From positions 18,891-82,890 of the forward strand of contig UCKM01000008.1 in NCBI GenBank assembly GCA_900473175.1: a stretch of 64,000 nucleotides of DNA. Direction: 5' to 3'. The notes below the pieces were generated by a model that was given only the letters and a program-made list of their open reading frames with translations, did no database searches and was not told where the DNA came from. Of this stretch, positions 1-7,970 are shown piece after piece. Position 1 is the stretch's first letter; each line of letters starts with the position of its first letter. The DNA comes from Hyphomicrobiales bacterium. Its GTDB lineage: Bacteria > Pseudomonadota > Alphaproteobacteria > Rhizobiales > Rhizobiaceae. A program made the position numbers and the translations under genes.

Positions 1-1
1 A

Positions 2-289
2 CCGAAGGTCGGCGTCGTTCTTTTCCGCGCCAACGATGCCACCTCGGAACTCGTCGCCCGCATGGCCGTCTCGGCCTGCGAAGCAGGGTCGCCGGTCGTC
101 GTCTTCGATGCTTCCGGTGAGACACCGATAGAAGGCGTTTTAACGATCGGTGTCGGCAAGGCAAGTGGAATTGCTGCGGTCTTCGGGCTCCTGCCAGCAG
201 GCCAACGCTTCATGCTCGGATTTGCCGGTGCTCGTGTCGCAGATGTTGGAACACCTGTGCGCACGACCAAGATCACGCGGAGCGAGTGA
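2..289 (+). CDS. SIS-domain sugar isomerase/deaminase-like protein, C-terminal part only
   Basis: An open frame enters from the left edge and ends at a TGA at 287-289. The visible 95 residues include VGVVLFRANDATSELVARMA and a tail resembling the end of the second SIS (sugar isomerase) domain of GlmS/AgaS-like proteins, which handle phosphorylated amino sugars in the cytoplasm. The stop shares one base with the ATG of the PfkB kinase, and an ABC ATPase gene follows, so this looks like the end of a sugar uptake and catabolism operon. The N-terminus and catalytic residues lie outside the window. The family is an inference from the short tail and the neighbours. Confidence 0.55.
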   Translation, partial: PKVGVVLFRANDATSELVARMAVSACEAGSPVVVFDASGETPIEGVLTIGVGKASGIAAVFGLLPAGQRFMLGFAGARVADVGTPVRTTKITRSE

Positions 290-1224
290 TGCGTCCGCTT
301 GCCGTCATCGGAAATGTCAATGTCGACCTGATCCTCGGCCCTGCCGACCCGTGGCCAACGCCCGGCACCGAGATCATGGTCGATTACGACGAGCTGCGTG
401 TCGGCGGATCGGCCGGCAATGCCGCGCTCACCTGGCAAGCGCTCGGCGTGGATTTCCAGATCGCCGCCAATATCGGCAACGACCAGTTCGGTGAATGGCT
501 GCGGCAAGGCTTCAGTGCATACGCACAAAGCTGGCCCGTTGCTCCCATGGGCACAACGCTCTCTGTCGGCATTACCCATCCGAACGGCGAGCGGACGTTC
601 TTTACGACGCGCGGTCATATTGGAGCATTGGACTGGCCCGAGGTCACTGCCATGCTTGATGTCGAGCGGTTGAAGGGCGGCGTCGCGATACTGTGCGGGT
701 CCTTCCTCACCGATGCCCTTGTCCTGCATTACGACGAATTGTTTGATTGGGCCGATGCCAATGATATTCAGATCGCTCTTGATACCGGCTGGCCGATTGA
801 TGGCTGGACCGAGGCCAACCGCGAGAAGGCCCGCAAATGGCTGTCGCGTTGTCATCTTGCCTTGTTCAACGAGGTGGAAACCACGCGCCTGGCGGACAGT
901 ACTGACCCCCACGAAGCGGCGCAGCGTCTGAAAGCGCTGATGCCGGCCGGGGCCATCGTCGTTGTCAAACGCGGCCCAGAGGGCGCTTTGGCGGTGGGGC
1001 CGGACGATCGGTTGTTCTCTGTGAAGGCTCCCCTCGTCCCGGTTGCCGACACGATTGGCGCTGGAGATGTGTTCAACGCAGCTTTCCTCGCCGCGATGGC
1101 CAAGGGGCAGACGCTGATAGCGAGCCTGGGAGCCGGCGTGCGCGTTGCCTCAATGGCCATATCCACCGTTCCGCGCCGCTATGATGCCGAAGACCTTCAA
1201 TCAGCACCGCAGGAGACGCCATGA
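289..1224 (+). CDS. PfkB-family carbohydrate kinase
   Basis: A 311-residue ribokinase-like sugar kinase that would phosphorylate a sugar or sugar derivative with ATP in the cytoplasm. The N-terminus VIGNVNVDLILGP and the GG of VGGSAGNAALTWQALG match PfkB signature 1. DTIGAGDVFNAAFLAAM near the C-terminus is signature 2, with the catalytic Asp in GAGD. Length is normal for the family. The ATG at 289 overlaps the previous stop (TGATG); a GTG at 286 is an alternative start one codon earlier. It ends in an ATGA overlap with the ATPase gene, so the three are translationally coupled. The substrate cannot be read from the sequence; a fructosamine- or amino-sugar-type substrate would fit the upstream SIS protein. 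Confidence 0.9.
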   Translation: MRPLAVIGNVNVDLILGPADPWPTPGTEIMVDYDELRVGGSAGNAALTWQALGVDFQIAANIGNDQFGEWLRQGFSAYAQSWPVAPMGTTLSVGITHPNGERTFFTTRGHIGALDWPEVTAMLDVERLKGGVAILCGSFLTDALVLHYDELFDWADANDIQIALDTGWPIDGWTEANREKARKWLSRCHLALFNEVETTRLADSTDPHEAAQRLKALMPAGAIVVVKRGPEGALAVGPDDRLFSVKAPLVPVADTIGAGDVFNAAFLAAMAKGQTLIASLGAGVRVASMAISTVPRRYDAEDLQSAPQETP

Positions 1225-2297
1225 GCGCCCTTGAGCTTGTCAATATCCGCAAACGCTACGGCAATGTCGAAACGCTGAAGGGCATCGATCTGTCGCTCGC
1301 CAGCGGCGAGTTTCTGGTTCTGCTCGGTTCTTCCGGCTGCGGCAAGTCGACTCTTCTCAACATCATTGCGGGTCTTGCGGAGGCGACGGAGGGCGACGTG
1401 CGCATTGGCGACCGCTCGGTGACGGGTGTTCATCCCAAAAATCGTGATATCGCCATGGTGTTCCAGTCGTATGCGCTTTATCCGAACATGTCGGTCGCCC
1501 GCAACATCGGGTTTGGCCTCGAGATGCGCCATGTGCCAGCGGCGGAGCGCACGCAGGCGGTCGAGAAGACCGCGAAGATGCTGCAGATCGAGAATCTGCT
1601 TGCCCGCAAGCCCTCCGAGCTTTCGGGCGGTCAACGCCAGCGCGTCGCGATCGGCCGCGCCCTGGTGCGCGATCCGCAAATCTTCCTGTTTGACGAGCCC
1701 TTGTCCAATCTCGATGCGAAACTGCGCATGGAGACGCGGACCGAGTTGAAGCGCCTGCACCAGATGCTTGGCACCACGATTGTCTATGTCACCCACGACC
1801 AGATCGAGGCGATGACGCTTGCCACCCGAATCGCCGTCATGCGCGACGGGCAAATCGAACAGCTGGCGACACCGGACGAGATCTACAACCGTCCGGCAAC
1901 GCGCTATGTGGCGTCATTTGTCGGTTCGCCGCCGATGAACATGCTCGATGCTACCGTCGGCGATGGCACGGCCCATATTGCCGGTTCGTTGAGCGGCGTT
2001 CCCCTCCCCTCCCCCTTGCAAGATAGTGCCGGGCGGGTCCGCGAGATCATTGTTGGCATTCGTCCCGAAAGTCTTGCGCTTGCCGCGGCGGGCGATTCCG
2101 GTCTTACAATCGAAGCCAAGGTCGAGGTGGTGGAACTGACCGGCCCTGAGCTGGTCGTTACGTCAATGATTGGCGGTCAGCGCCTGACTGCTAGCCTGCC
2201 GCCCAGGTCGCAGGTAGCGGTGGGTAGTACTCAACACTTCAGTTTTGATGCAACCGCACTGCATATCTTCGATAAGGCGACAGGCAAGCGAATTTAG
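1221..2297 (+). CDS. ABC transporter ATP-binding protein, MalK/UgpC type
   Basis: A 358-residue ATPase of the carbohydrate uptake (CUT1) class, which powers import with a binding protein and two permeases that must lie upstream of the window. Walker A is GSSGCGKST (about residue 36), the Q-loop region is MVFQSYALYPNMSV, the signature is LSGGQRQRVAIGRA, Walker B is IFLFDEP with the D-loop SNLDAKLR, and the switch His is in YVTHDQIEAMTLA. The last 120 residues form the TOBE-like regulatory domain usual for MalK/UgpC. It starts inside the kinase stop codon (ATGA). The next gene is on the opposite strand, so it is the last gene of its operon. Confidence 0.93.
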   Translation: MSALELVNIRKRYGNVETLKGIDLSLASGEFLVLLGSSGCGKSTLLNIIAGLAEATEGDVRIGDRSVTGVHPKNRDIAMVFQSYALYPNMSVARNIGFGLEMRHVPAAERTQAVEKTAKMLQIENLLARKPSELSGGQRQRVAIGRALVRDPQIFLFDEPLSNLDAKLRMETRTELKRLHQMLGTTIVYVTHDQIEAMTLATRIAVMRDGQIEQLATPDEIYNRPATRYVASFVGSPPMNMLDATVGDGTAHIAGSLSGVPLPSPLQDSAGRVREIIVGIRPESLALAAAGDSGLTIEAKVEVVELTGPELVVTSMIGGQRLTASLPPRSQVAVGSTQHFSFDATALHIFDKATGKRI

Positions 2298-2315
2298 CAG
2301 GCGCCAGCGGCCATC

Positions 2316-2690
2316 TCACGCGGCAAGACTCGGACGGGTCACGACGTAGGCGCCACAGGCAATGAAGAAAAGTGCTACTCCGACGCCGAGAACTGGCGAC
2401 GGTCTGGCAAAATAACAAAACATGGCAAATCCGAACGCCATGCCGCTGCACGCTATCCATTTGACGCGTTTTGGCACCGCCCCGTGCTTGCGCCACTGAA
2501 CGAGCGTCGGCCCAAAGACGCGATGTTCCAAAAGCCATTGTTCGAATCGCGGCGAAGAGCGGCTGAAACACCAGGCAGCGATGATCAGGAAGATGGTGGT
2601 CGGCATGACTGGCAAGAGCGCTCCGATGAAGCCGAGCGCTACCATCACCCATCCCAGCACGAAATAGAATGTTCGCTTTGTACCGTTCAT
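2316..2690 (-). CDS. DUF454 (YbaN-like) inner-membrane protein
   Basis: A 124-residue hydrophobic protein with the DUF454 pattern: an N-terminal membrane hairpin LGWVMVALGFIGALLPVMPTT, then the family segment AAWCFSRSSPRFEQWLLEHRVFGPTL, then two further membrane segments around residues 80-115. Family length is 115-130, so it is complete. The start ATG at 2690 has AGGA a few bases upstream. The family's biochemical role is unknown; in some bacteria members lie near hemin-uptake or membrane-stress genes. It converges with the ATPase gene, with only 18 bases between the stops. Confidence 0.85.
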   Translation of the reverse strand: MNGTKRTFYFVLGWVMVALGFIGALLPVMPTTIFLIIAAWCFSRSSPRFEQWLLEHRVFGPTLVQWRKHGAVPKRVKWIACSGMAFGFAMFCYFARPSPVLGVGVALFFIACGAYVVTRPSLAA

Positions 2691-2768
2691 CCTGCTCGTT
2701 CCCGTGGCGATGCGAACGGTTTATCGTTTTCAAGCGTGAATGTCAGCCCGCCAAAATTGGCAGTTGCT

Positions 2769-3194
2769 TCAAAGGCCGAAATGGCCCCTCAATCCCGGAA
2801 CCGAATCCAGGATTTGATCGACAAGTTTCGGATCCGCTGATTCCTTCGCATGCGCAAGAACAGCAGCGCCCGCCTCCCTGATCTGATCCACGGTCAGGCC
2901 GCTTTCCCGAAGCGCGTTGACGCCATTAATCAGTGCCCCCACCTTTTCGCCGGCAGCGCCGCCAAGCATATTGGAAACACTTGACAGGAAGCCGCCGGAC
3001 TGGGCGCCACTCGCCATGACGTCAAAGCTTTGCGCGAGTTCCGTTGCGCCGGGAATCTTGCCGAACAGCATCGCTGCCTGCTCCGGCGCTTCATGCTGGA
3101 GTAGCGAGAGGACCGTACCGGCAGCTTTCTCCGCTACCTGCGGATCGAGGTTGGCTTGGGTGGCGATCGTATCGACAAGATCCTGTATTGGCAT
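2769..3194 (-). CDS. DUF2780/DUF2267-like small soluble protein
   Basis: A 141-residue protein that starts MPIQDLVDTIATQANLDPQVAEKAAGTVLSLL, followed by a glycine/alanine-rich middle (FLSSVSNMLGGAAGEKVGAL) and a helical C-terminus. This layout is typical of the YidB/DUF2780/DUF2267 group of helical proteins of unknown function. It has no signal peptide or membrane helix. A clear GAGGA ribosome site precedes the ATG at 3194. It lies 78 bases upstream of the DUF454 gene in the same direction, so co-transcription is possible. The domain label is from pattern memory and is moderately certain. Confidence 0.7.
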   Translation of the reverse strand: MPIQDLVDTIATQANLDPQVAEKAAGTVLSLLQHEAPEQAAMLFGKIPGATELAQSFDVMASGAQSGGFLSSVSNMLGGAAGEKVGALINGVNALRESGLTVDQIREAGAAVLAHAKESADPKLVDQILDSVPGLRGHFGL

Positions 3195-3282
3195 GATGGC
3201 TCCTCATGGCGTGGCACTTACGCCAGCTTTAGATGGCTAGTATGATGGCCGGATGACGGGAACAGCAGAGCCTTCAGAAAGT

Positions 3283-3315
3283 TACGCCCGAATCAATAAG
3301 CTCGATCCGGGCGTA
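3283..3315 (-). terminator. Hairpin downstream of the three-repeat secreted protein gene
   Basis: A 12-bp stem (one G-T pair when read on the minus strand) with a 9-base loop lies 27 bases after the stop of the minus-strand gene ending at 3342. The stem arms are TACGCCCGAATC and GATCCGGGCGTA. Only a short pyrimidine stretch (CTTTCT) follows on the minus strand, so it is a weak intrinsic terminator candidate or an RNA-stabilising hairpin. Confidence 0.45.
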
Positions 3316-3341
3316 TAGGGGATGTTTTTTCAGGTGCCGTT

Positions 3342-4052
3342 TTATTCAGCCTTCAGGCGCGTATTGCAGGCGCTCCAATATTGCGGCCATGTCTTGCCAC
3401 CTGTCTTGTTGGTGGCCTTGGCCTTCTGCCACTGGTCGCCGCACTCGCTGATGCGCTGGCGGAATGCGATCTCGCCTGGCGATAGCGGCTTGCCGTCGGC
3501 CGTTGTGGCTGCAGCTGCCTTGGTTGTGGTCTTGCTTGCCGTGGTCTTCGTTGCGGCCGGGGTTGGCTCGGGCGGAGTTACTGCGTCCGATTTGTCGGAC
3601 TTCAGACTGTCGCTGCAAGCCGAGAGGAACTGCGGCCACTTCTGGCCATTGAGCGTACCGGCTTCTTTCGCGGCCTGATACTGCGTGCTGCATTCCTTGG
3701 TCACTGCCTTGGCTGACATGCCACTGCTGGGTGCCGCGGCTGCAGTCTCGGTCTTTGCCGGCTTGGTTGGTGTATCCTTTGCCTGCTTTTTCGCTGGCGC
3801 GGTTGCTGCGGGCGCTGCGGCTGCCGGCGCCGCGGCGCCTGTATCTTTCAGCTTGGCACTGCATTCTGAAAGAAACTGCGGCCATTTCTGGCCATTGAGT
3901 GTGCCTGCCTCCTTGGCCGCATTATACTGGGTGCTGCATTGCTTTGTTACGGATTGCGCCGCCGTTGCAGCAGATGCCGGGAGCGTAAGAAAGACCATGC
4001 CCACGCCGGCAATCACCGTCGCGGCGAGTGTGTTGAAACGAAACTGGTTCAT
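3342..4052 (-). CDS. Secreted protein with three cysteine-paired repeats
   Basis: A 236-residue exported protein of unknown function. The ATG at 4052 is preferred over the longer frame because it has AAGGAA upstream and opens directly into a signal peptide (MNQFRFN, hydrophobic stretch, cleavage near ASA-A). The mature part holds three copies of a roughly 33-residue unit: cysteine, QY/QW, AKEAGTLNGQKWPQFLSxC. Copies 1 and 2 are almost identical and copy 3 is diverged. They are separated by low-complexity Ala/Pro/Thr/Lys linkers. Each unit has two cysteines about 24 residues apart, which suggests one disulfide per unit. The layout looks like a periplasmic or surface-binding protein with repeated ligand modules. 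I do not recognise the family. Confidence 0.8.
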   Translation of the reverse strand: MNQFRFNTLAATVIAGVGMVFLTLPASAATAAQSVTKQCSTQYNAAKEAGTLNGQKWPQFLSECSAKLKDTGAAAPAAAAPAATAPAKKQAKDTPTKPAKTETAAAAPSSGMSAKAVTKECSTQYQAAKEAGTLNGQKWPQFLSACSDSLKSDKSDAVTPPEPTPAATKTTASKTTTKAAAATTADGKPLSPGEIAFRQRISECGDQWQKAKATNKTGGKTWPQYWSACNTRLKAE

Positions 4053-4955
4053 CGTTGTGTGTTCCTTGCGATAGGGTTCGCGTTTCCCCCGGGAGCGCAC
4101 CATGCGTTCCGGTTTAACAATGCCACGATGGCAGCCGTCCCTTTGAATGAAATGCGCAGGTCACGCCATCCATTCGAAGCCATCGCTTGAAAATTGCGCT
4201 CTGATTGTGGCTGAATATGTTTCAAGTTCAGGAATTTTGCGGGTGAATGACGCATGATTTGAAAGGTCGGGAACCAGTGTCAACGATCGGTGGCATTGCA
4301 CCGCCAGCATGACCTTTACACCTGTTGAATGCAAGTGTGGATGCATCCGATCCCGCCGCCCAGCTTAATTCGGTATTATGGCCGAACGCTTGGCCAAAAT
4401 GGGTATCCTCGCATTGGTAGGGTTGCACCATTAGGGCAGTATTGCTGGCGGGAACTTTGGCGTAGCATTCGGTCGGGGTAATACGGATGCCGGAACGTGA
4501 AGGGGCATACCGGTGGCATTTCGGCGTTACTGCTTACTTTATGAACAGCTTTTTCGTTCATTTTTGGGATGCAACAGGGTGGAAAAATTGGGGCTTCTCG
4601 CGGTCTCTACGCCTGGGCCAAGTTGGGTGGATGTAACGTAGGGAGCGCGAGAGTACGGCGTTGATAATGCGTTAACTATAATCATAAACGGAAGCGAAAC
4701 TGGAGCTCACTTCCGTTCGGCAGGCTCTGAAGGGGAACGGAGTCTGGAGGCCTAGTAGCCCGGGAACACCGGGCTACTACGGCGCCTGGTGATTTGCCAA
4801 CGATGTCATGACGATCGCAGGGCGTCAACGCCTTGTTGGAATTTCGTGCGGACTGCCTCATTGAAGAGCGTCCCTCCCCCGGTCATGCAGCCTTTCATGT
4901 TTCGAAAACTCTCTCCCAAGTCCCGGCGTCTCGGTTCGATCTAACCAATGATCGT
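4053..4955. other. Intergenic stretch without a recognisable gene
   Basis: About 900 bases upstream of the repeat protein. It should hold that gene's promoter at its left end. The minus-strand frames between 4049 and 4561 have no ribosome sites, no known motifs and atypical composition, so I do not call them. The AT-rich segment 4540-4700 and the hairpin at 4753-4779 are the only structure I see. Confidence 0.5.
4753..4779. repeat. 11-bp-stem hairpin
   Basis: TAGTAGCCCGG and its exact complement are separated by the 5-base loop GAACA. There is no T run on either side, so a simple intrinsic terminator is unlikely. It lies in gene-free DNA about 180 bases before the parS-like palindromes. Confidence 0.6.
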
Positions 4956-5091
4956 AAAGTTCTCAGTTGAGAACTTTTCACATCGCGCCAGTTTGATCTA
5001 TGACAATGGTCCGCCCGTGCCACAATGTTCTCAGCTGAGAACTTCTAATCGCAGAGTCGGGGCGCAATGCAAGAGTTCTCAGCTGAGAACT
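4956..5091. repeat. Three parS-like 16-bp palindromes (candidate repABC centromere)
   Basis: GTTCTCAGCTGAGAAC occurs as a perfect palindrome at 5027-5042 and 5075-5090. A one-base variant (GTTCTCAGTTGAGAAC, flanked by AAA/TTT that extend the symmetry) lies at 4959-4974. Both perfect copies fit the pattern GTTNNCNGCNGNNAAC, which I recall as the consensus of ParB(RepB)-binding centromere sites of repABC plasmids in rhizobia. The three copies lie within 136 bases and share a following ACTTCT/ACTTTT tail. No rep genes are in the window, so assignment as an active centromere is an inference. Confidence 0.55.
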
Positions 5092-5484
5092 TCTCGCTGT
5101 CCATCCGCGGACGGGCCCAGTCAGGCAAGGCCAGTGCTATTTGCACGATGAAGCGACAAATCAGGGCGCGATCGCGCATCGGCGTTCTGCCCGATTTCTT
5201 CATTAACGCGCAGGCAGCCGTAAGCCAACTGACCCTGCTCACTCGCGACGTTGGTCGATATCGAACATATTTTCCATCGCTAGCGCTGATCTCGGCCCCT
5301 ACTTGACGCTTGTCCATGCTAACTGACCACGAGGGAGTGCGGAATTCATTCTGGATTCGACTTTCCACAACGGCCCTACAATTATCCTATCACGAACGCT
5401 GCAACGGCCATTGTGGTGCCAAGCCAAGCTTTCTGGCTCGGTTGAGCGGATTCTTAACCGACGAGGCCGACCCAACGGAAGAGC

Positions 5485-6183
5485 CGCGAGGCGTGCGTTC
5501 TGCATCGCTTTGAGCTGGTGGGCTATATCGCGCAAACTCAGTTGGGGGGTGGCGTTGGCCATGCCGGTGATCAGCATCACCAATCGGTCGTCAGGCGAGC
5601 GGCGCGGGGAGGGGATAATCAGCAGAGGATTGAGAGCCCTTCACGCACAAGCCGCTTGAGCGGGCGGCGCAAGCGGTCGACGCTCCAATTCTGCCTAGTT
5701 AGGTCGCGGCTGCGCGTCACGGCTTTCCAGGGATGATCTGGCCGCATGCTCGGCACGATTGGCAGCCAAGCGATGGTCGTCAGTCAGATCGGTAGATGGT
5801 TGCGGCTACGCACGTGCGATGCCTTGGCGATGGCTTCAGGGCCTCGGGTCCGAAATTCGGGATTACCTGGCAATCTGCCTCTGGCCGGCCGCCCGGATCC
5901 CCGCCTGGGCGTTTGGAGATGAGCGCCAGCTTCAGTTGCGCGACCACGCCCAGTACCAGCAGCGAAAACATGCCCTGCGGTGTCGACCTGTCAATCGGAT
6001 CGTGCAGATAGCGGAGACGTGCGCCCTTGTCTTCCAGTTGCTCGATGACCAGAACCAGATGACCGTAGCGTGCCAGCAGACGGAGCCGTACAACGACAGA
6101 ACACGCGAAGATCAACCAAAAAAGGCGTCAGGATGGTCAGAGATTGCGCGCTGCAAATCTATCGCCTTATTGCCGGCAACACC
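5485..6183 (-). pseudogene. Decayed serine recombinase (resolvase/invertase family)
   Basis: Fragments of one serine recombinase can be read in order on the minus strand but in different frames. DLQR, typical of the N-terminal catalytic domain, is at 6148-6159 and soon reaches a stop. The segment GHLVLVIEQLEDKGARLRYL followed by DPIDRSTPQGMFSLLVLGVV and AQLKLAL (from about 6060 down to 5960) matches the family core with D-P-I-D-T-T-T-P-x-G. A later segment (about 5768-5640) reads WLPIVPSMRPDHPW, then DRLRRPLKRLVREGL, and LSLRDIAHQLKAM follows near 5540. The last parts resemble the long C-terminal region of alphaproteobacterial site-specific recombinases. Frameshifts and stops show it is dead. 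It marks past mobile-element activity beside the parS-like repeats. Confidence 0.7.
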
Positions 6184-6505
6184 TAGCAGATCTGCATGTG
6201 AATTTTCTGAATGTCGGTCTGTTAAGAAGAAGCTATCCACAAGTTAACTACTGTGATGCAAAAAATCTTAACCTAAACAATGCATTAATGGAGCGCGCAC
6301 TGTCCGAGGCGCCGCCAAACCCAACGTACCCTGTTCTGATGGAAGAGCCTGCGGGCTGTTTGAGCATTCTAAGTGGGGCCCATCAGCCGCAGTTTAATTC
6401 TCGACTCTCCGTACGATTTGCATAGAATGGGCGACCGCCGGAGGAGCCAAGGCAAACTGATGCTTTGGACGGCTATTGAGTTCGCATTACGTGGAGGGGC
6501 GCGCC
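6184..6505. other. Gene-free stretch before the zinc-ribbon ORF
   Basis: Mixed-composition DNA with no frame that has a ribosome site or recognisable motif. Its last bases carry the GGAGGGG ribosome site of the small gene at 6506. Confidence 0.4.
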
Positions 6506-6721
6506 ATGCCGCAAAGACTCAACTTCAAATCAGATTGCCCAACGTGCGGGGTGACGTACCTCAACATTCCAACCGGTGTGACCAATTCCACCGTGATCCA
6601 TTGCAGTTCATGCAAGACCCCGCTCGGAATGTGGTACCAGCTTGAAACGTCCTTCGTTGAGCAGGGTAGGCCAGACGGCATACCCGGGATGGACGACGAG
6701 CAGATCGTCCGGAAAGCGTAA
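6506..6721 (+). CDS. Small zinc-ribbon protein
   Basis: A 71-residue protein with two C-x2-C knuckles (CPTC near residue 11 and CSSC near residue 34), the pattern of a zinc ribbon, followed by an acidic tail. The ATG at 6506 is chosen because GGAGGGG lies 8 bases upstream; the longer frame start at 6476 has no such site. It has no signal peptide or membrane segment. Such small ribbons can act as nucleic-acid-binding or structural proteins, but I do not recognise this one. It stands alone between gene-poor stretches. Confidence 0.65.
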   Translation: MPQRLNFKSDCPTCGVTYLNIPTGVTNSTVIHCSSCKTPLGMWYQLETSFVEQGRPDGIPGMDDEQIVRKA

Positions 6722-6940
6722 CTCCCCGCAACTCACATGAGTAAGTGGTGCCACCGGCGGCCGTTATCTTTGTCGAGACAATGCAGCGGCCCGTGTCGAC
6801 GGGGAAGCTGGAGCAGTGGCATAGGGTGGAGGCAAGGCGGAGATCGTTGCGCTCAAGCACTGGCGGAAGGATCGCGAAACGTTGAATACCTGGACTTCAA
6901 CGAAATGCTATTATGCGTGCCCCTTTTTACGGAGGCACTC

Positions 6941-7081
6941 ATGCTAAAGTTTAGTCAAGGTCTTCATCACAACCACATCCCGCACTTGGACCGGGCGGAG
7001 TTCGTTCTACTCGTATTTTTGGTCGCTTCAATTGCCGTCGCGGTGAGCTTCGACTGGATTTACCGCGCGCTCATGATCTAG
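6941..7081 (+). CDS. Small single-pass membrane protein
   Basis: A 46-residue frame starting MLKFSQGLHHNHIPHLDRAE, then one membrane segment VLLVFLVASIAVAVSFDWIY and a short end. A GGAGGC ribosome site lies 5 bases before the ATG at 6941; the in-frame upstream part of the frame reads as random sequence. The histidine-rich N-terminus (HHNHIPH) would face one side of the membrane. Function unknown. The good ribosome site and clean helix support it despite its size. Confidence 0.5.
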   Translation: MLKFSQGLHHNHIPHLDRAEFVLLVFLVASIAVAVSFDWIYRALMI

Positions 7082-7613
7082 ATTCCTTATACGCGCCAGA
7101 CCTCAATTGTGGAGGCGGTACGCCCTATGGACGAATTGATCTGGCGGCCGATAGCGCGCCTAATCATATCGTCAACGATGTTCGTTGGCCGGGGGCCGGA
7201 CCGCGGCTGCCATCCAATCCACAGTTGTCGTTCGGCCCTTTGTCCCGATACCTAAATACCAGGCTTCATCATTTGTTAACCATGCGGGCGCAACGTTTAG
7301 CACGCTGGCGGCCCCACCCGTAACCCCATCGTCAGCTCCCGGCCGCTACCCCATCGGCGGTCGGGATGATCCACTCGTACCCGTCTTGAGCGACGCGGGC
7401 ACTGCTCCCAAAGGCGCCCTCATTGTTTGTTAACCATACGGGTTCACGCTTATGGCGCTGGCAGCCAACGTCAGCGAACCCGGCCTGCTTCGGTATTGCG
7501 TAATTGGCGGGTCGGGTTCCTTCACCGCTCGTGGTGGTACGCGCGAATGACAGTCTTCCTGCAAGGTTGCATCCGCGGCGAATGCAACGGAGGCTCGGGG
7601 CCCGCAGGGCGGA
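7082..7613. other. Gene-free stretch with an imperfect direct repeat
   Basis: No convincing gene. Two related segments of about 48 bases (7264-7311 and 7423-7470) share TTTGTTAACCAT, CGGG and CGCTGGC in the same order, which suggests a duplicated promoter-like or interspersed repeat. Confidence 0.4.
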
Positions 7614-7970
7614 TTAATCCGACATGGGGGGAACATAGAGACAGATAGAGCGCCCTTGATTTGGGTCACCGCCCGCAGTACAGCGATGGAAGAATTGGTC
7701 CTTGGACTGTTTGATGCGCACGTCTCGATAGGCGATTATTTCGCCAGTCAGAACCACACGATAGCCGTTGGGGGTTGTTTTGATCGCCCCGTCTTTTTCC
7801 TGCCAGCAATCGATCATGCTGCAGCAGTCAAAACCGTATGTCCATCCGAGTGGGGCGTTGTGCGCAGACGCAGGAAATGAACAGATCAGAGCGGCGAAGA
7901 AAAGTTTGTATCGAAGGTCCCCGGCGTAACCAGACGGCGGATCGAATTTAGGGCCTTCTAACCGAACCAT
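7614..7970 (-). CDS. Conserved exported hypothetical protein, cysteine-containing
   Basis: A 118-residue protein with a hydrophobic export segment YKLFFAALICSFPASAHNAP (about residues 21-40). The mature part begins APLGWTYGFDCCSMIDCWQ and ends in a GRSICLYVPP motif, with HRC in between. This arrangement (GW-Y-x-CC-x3-DC ... RIK-S-D ... CLYVPP) recurs in small secreted proteins of rhizobia, often near phage or plasmid genes; function is unknown. The start is uncertain, because the residues before the signal are atypical and no strong ribosome site is visible. Four or five cysteines suggest a disulfide-stabilised periplasmic protein. Confidence 0.65.
   Translation of the reverse strand: MVRLEGPKFDPPSGYAGDLRYKLFFAALICSFPASAHNAPLGWTYGFDCCSMIDCWQEKDGAIKTTPNGYRVVLTGEIIAYRDVRIKQSKDQFFHRCTAGGDPNQGRSICLYVPPMSD

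Noticed and set aside
4049..4561. Several minus-strand frames of 60-68 codons
   Set aside because: They overlap one another, lack ribosome sites and show no conserved motif.
4753..4779. An intrinsic terminator
   Set aside because: The stem is strong but there is no T run on either strand and no gene ends nearby.
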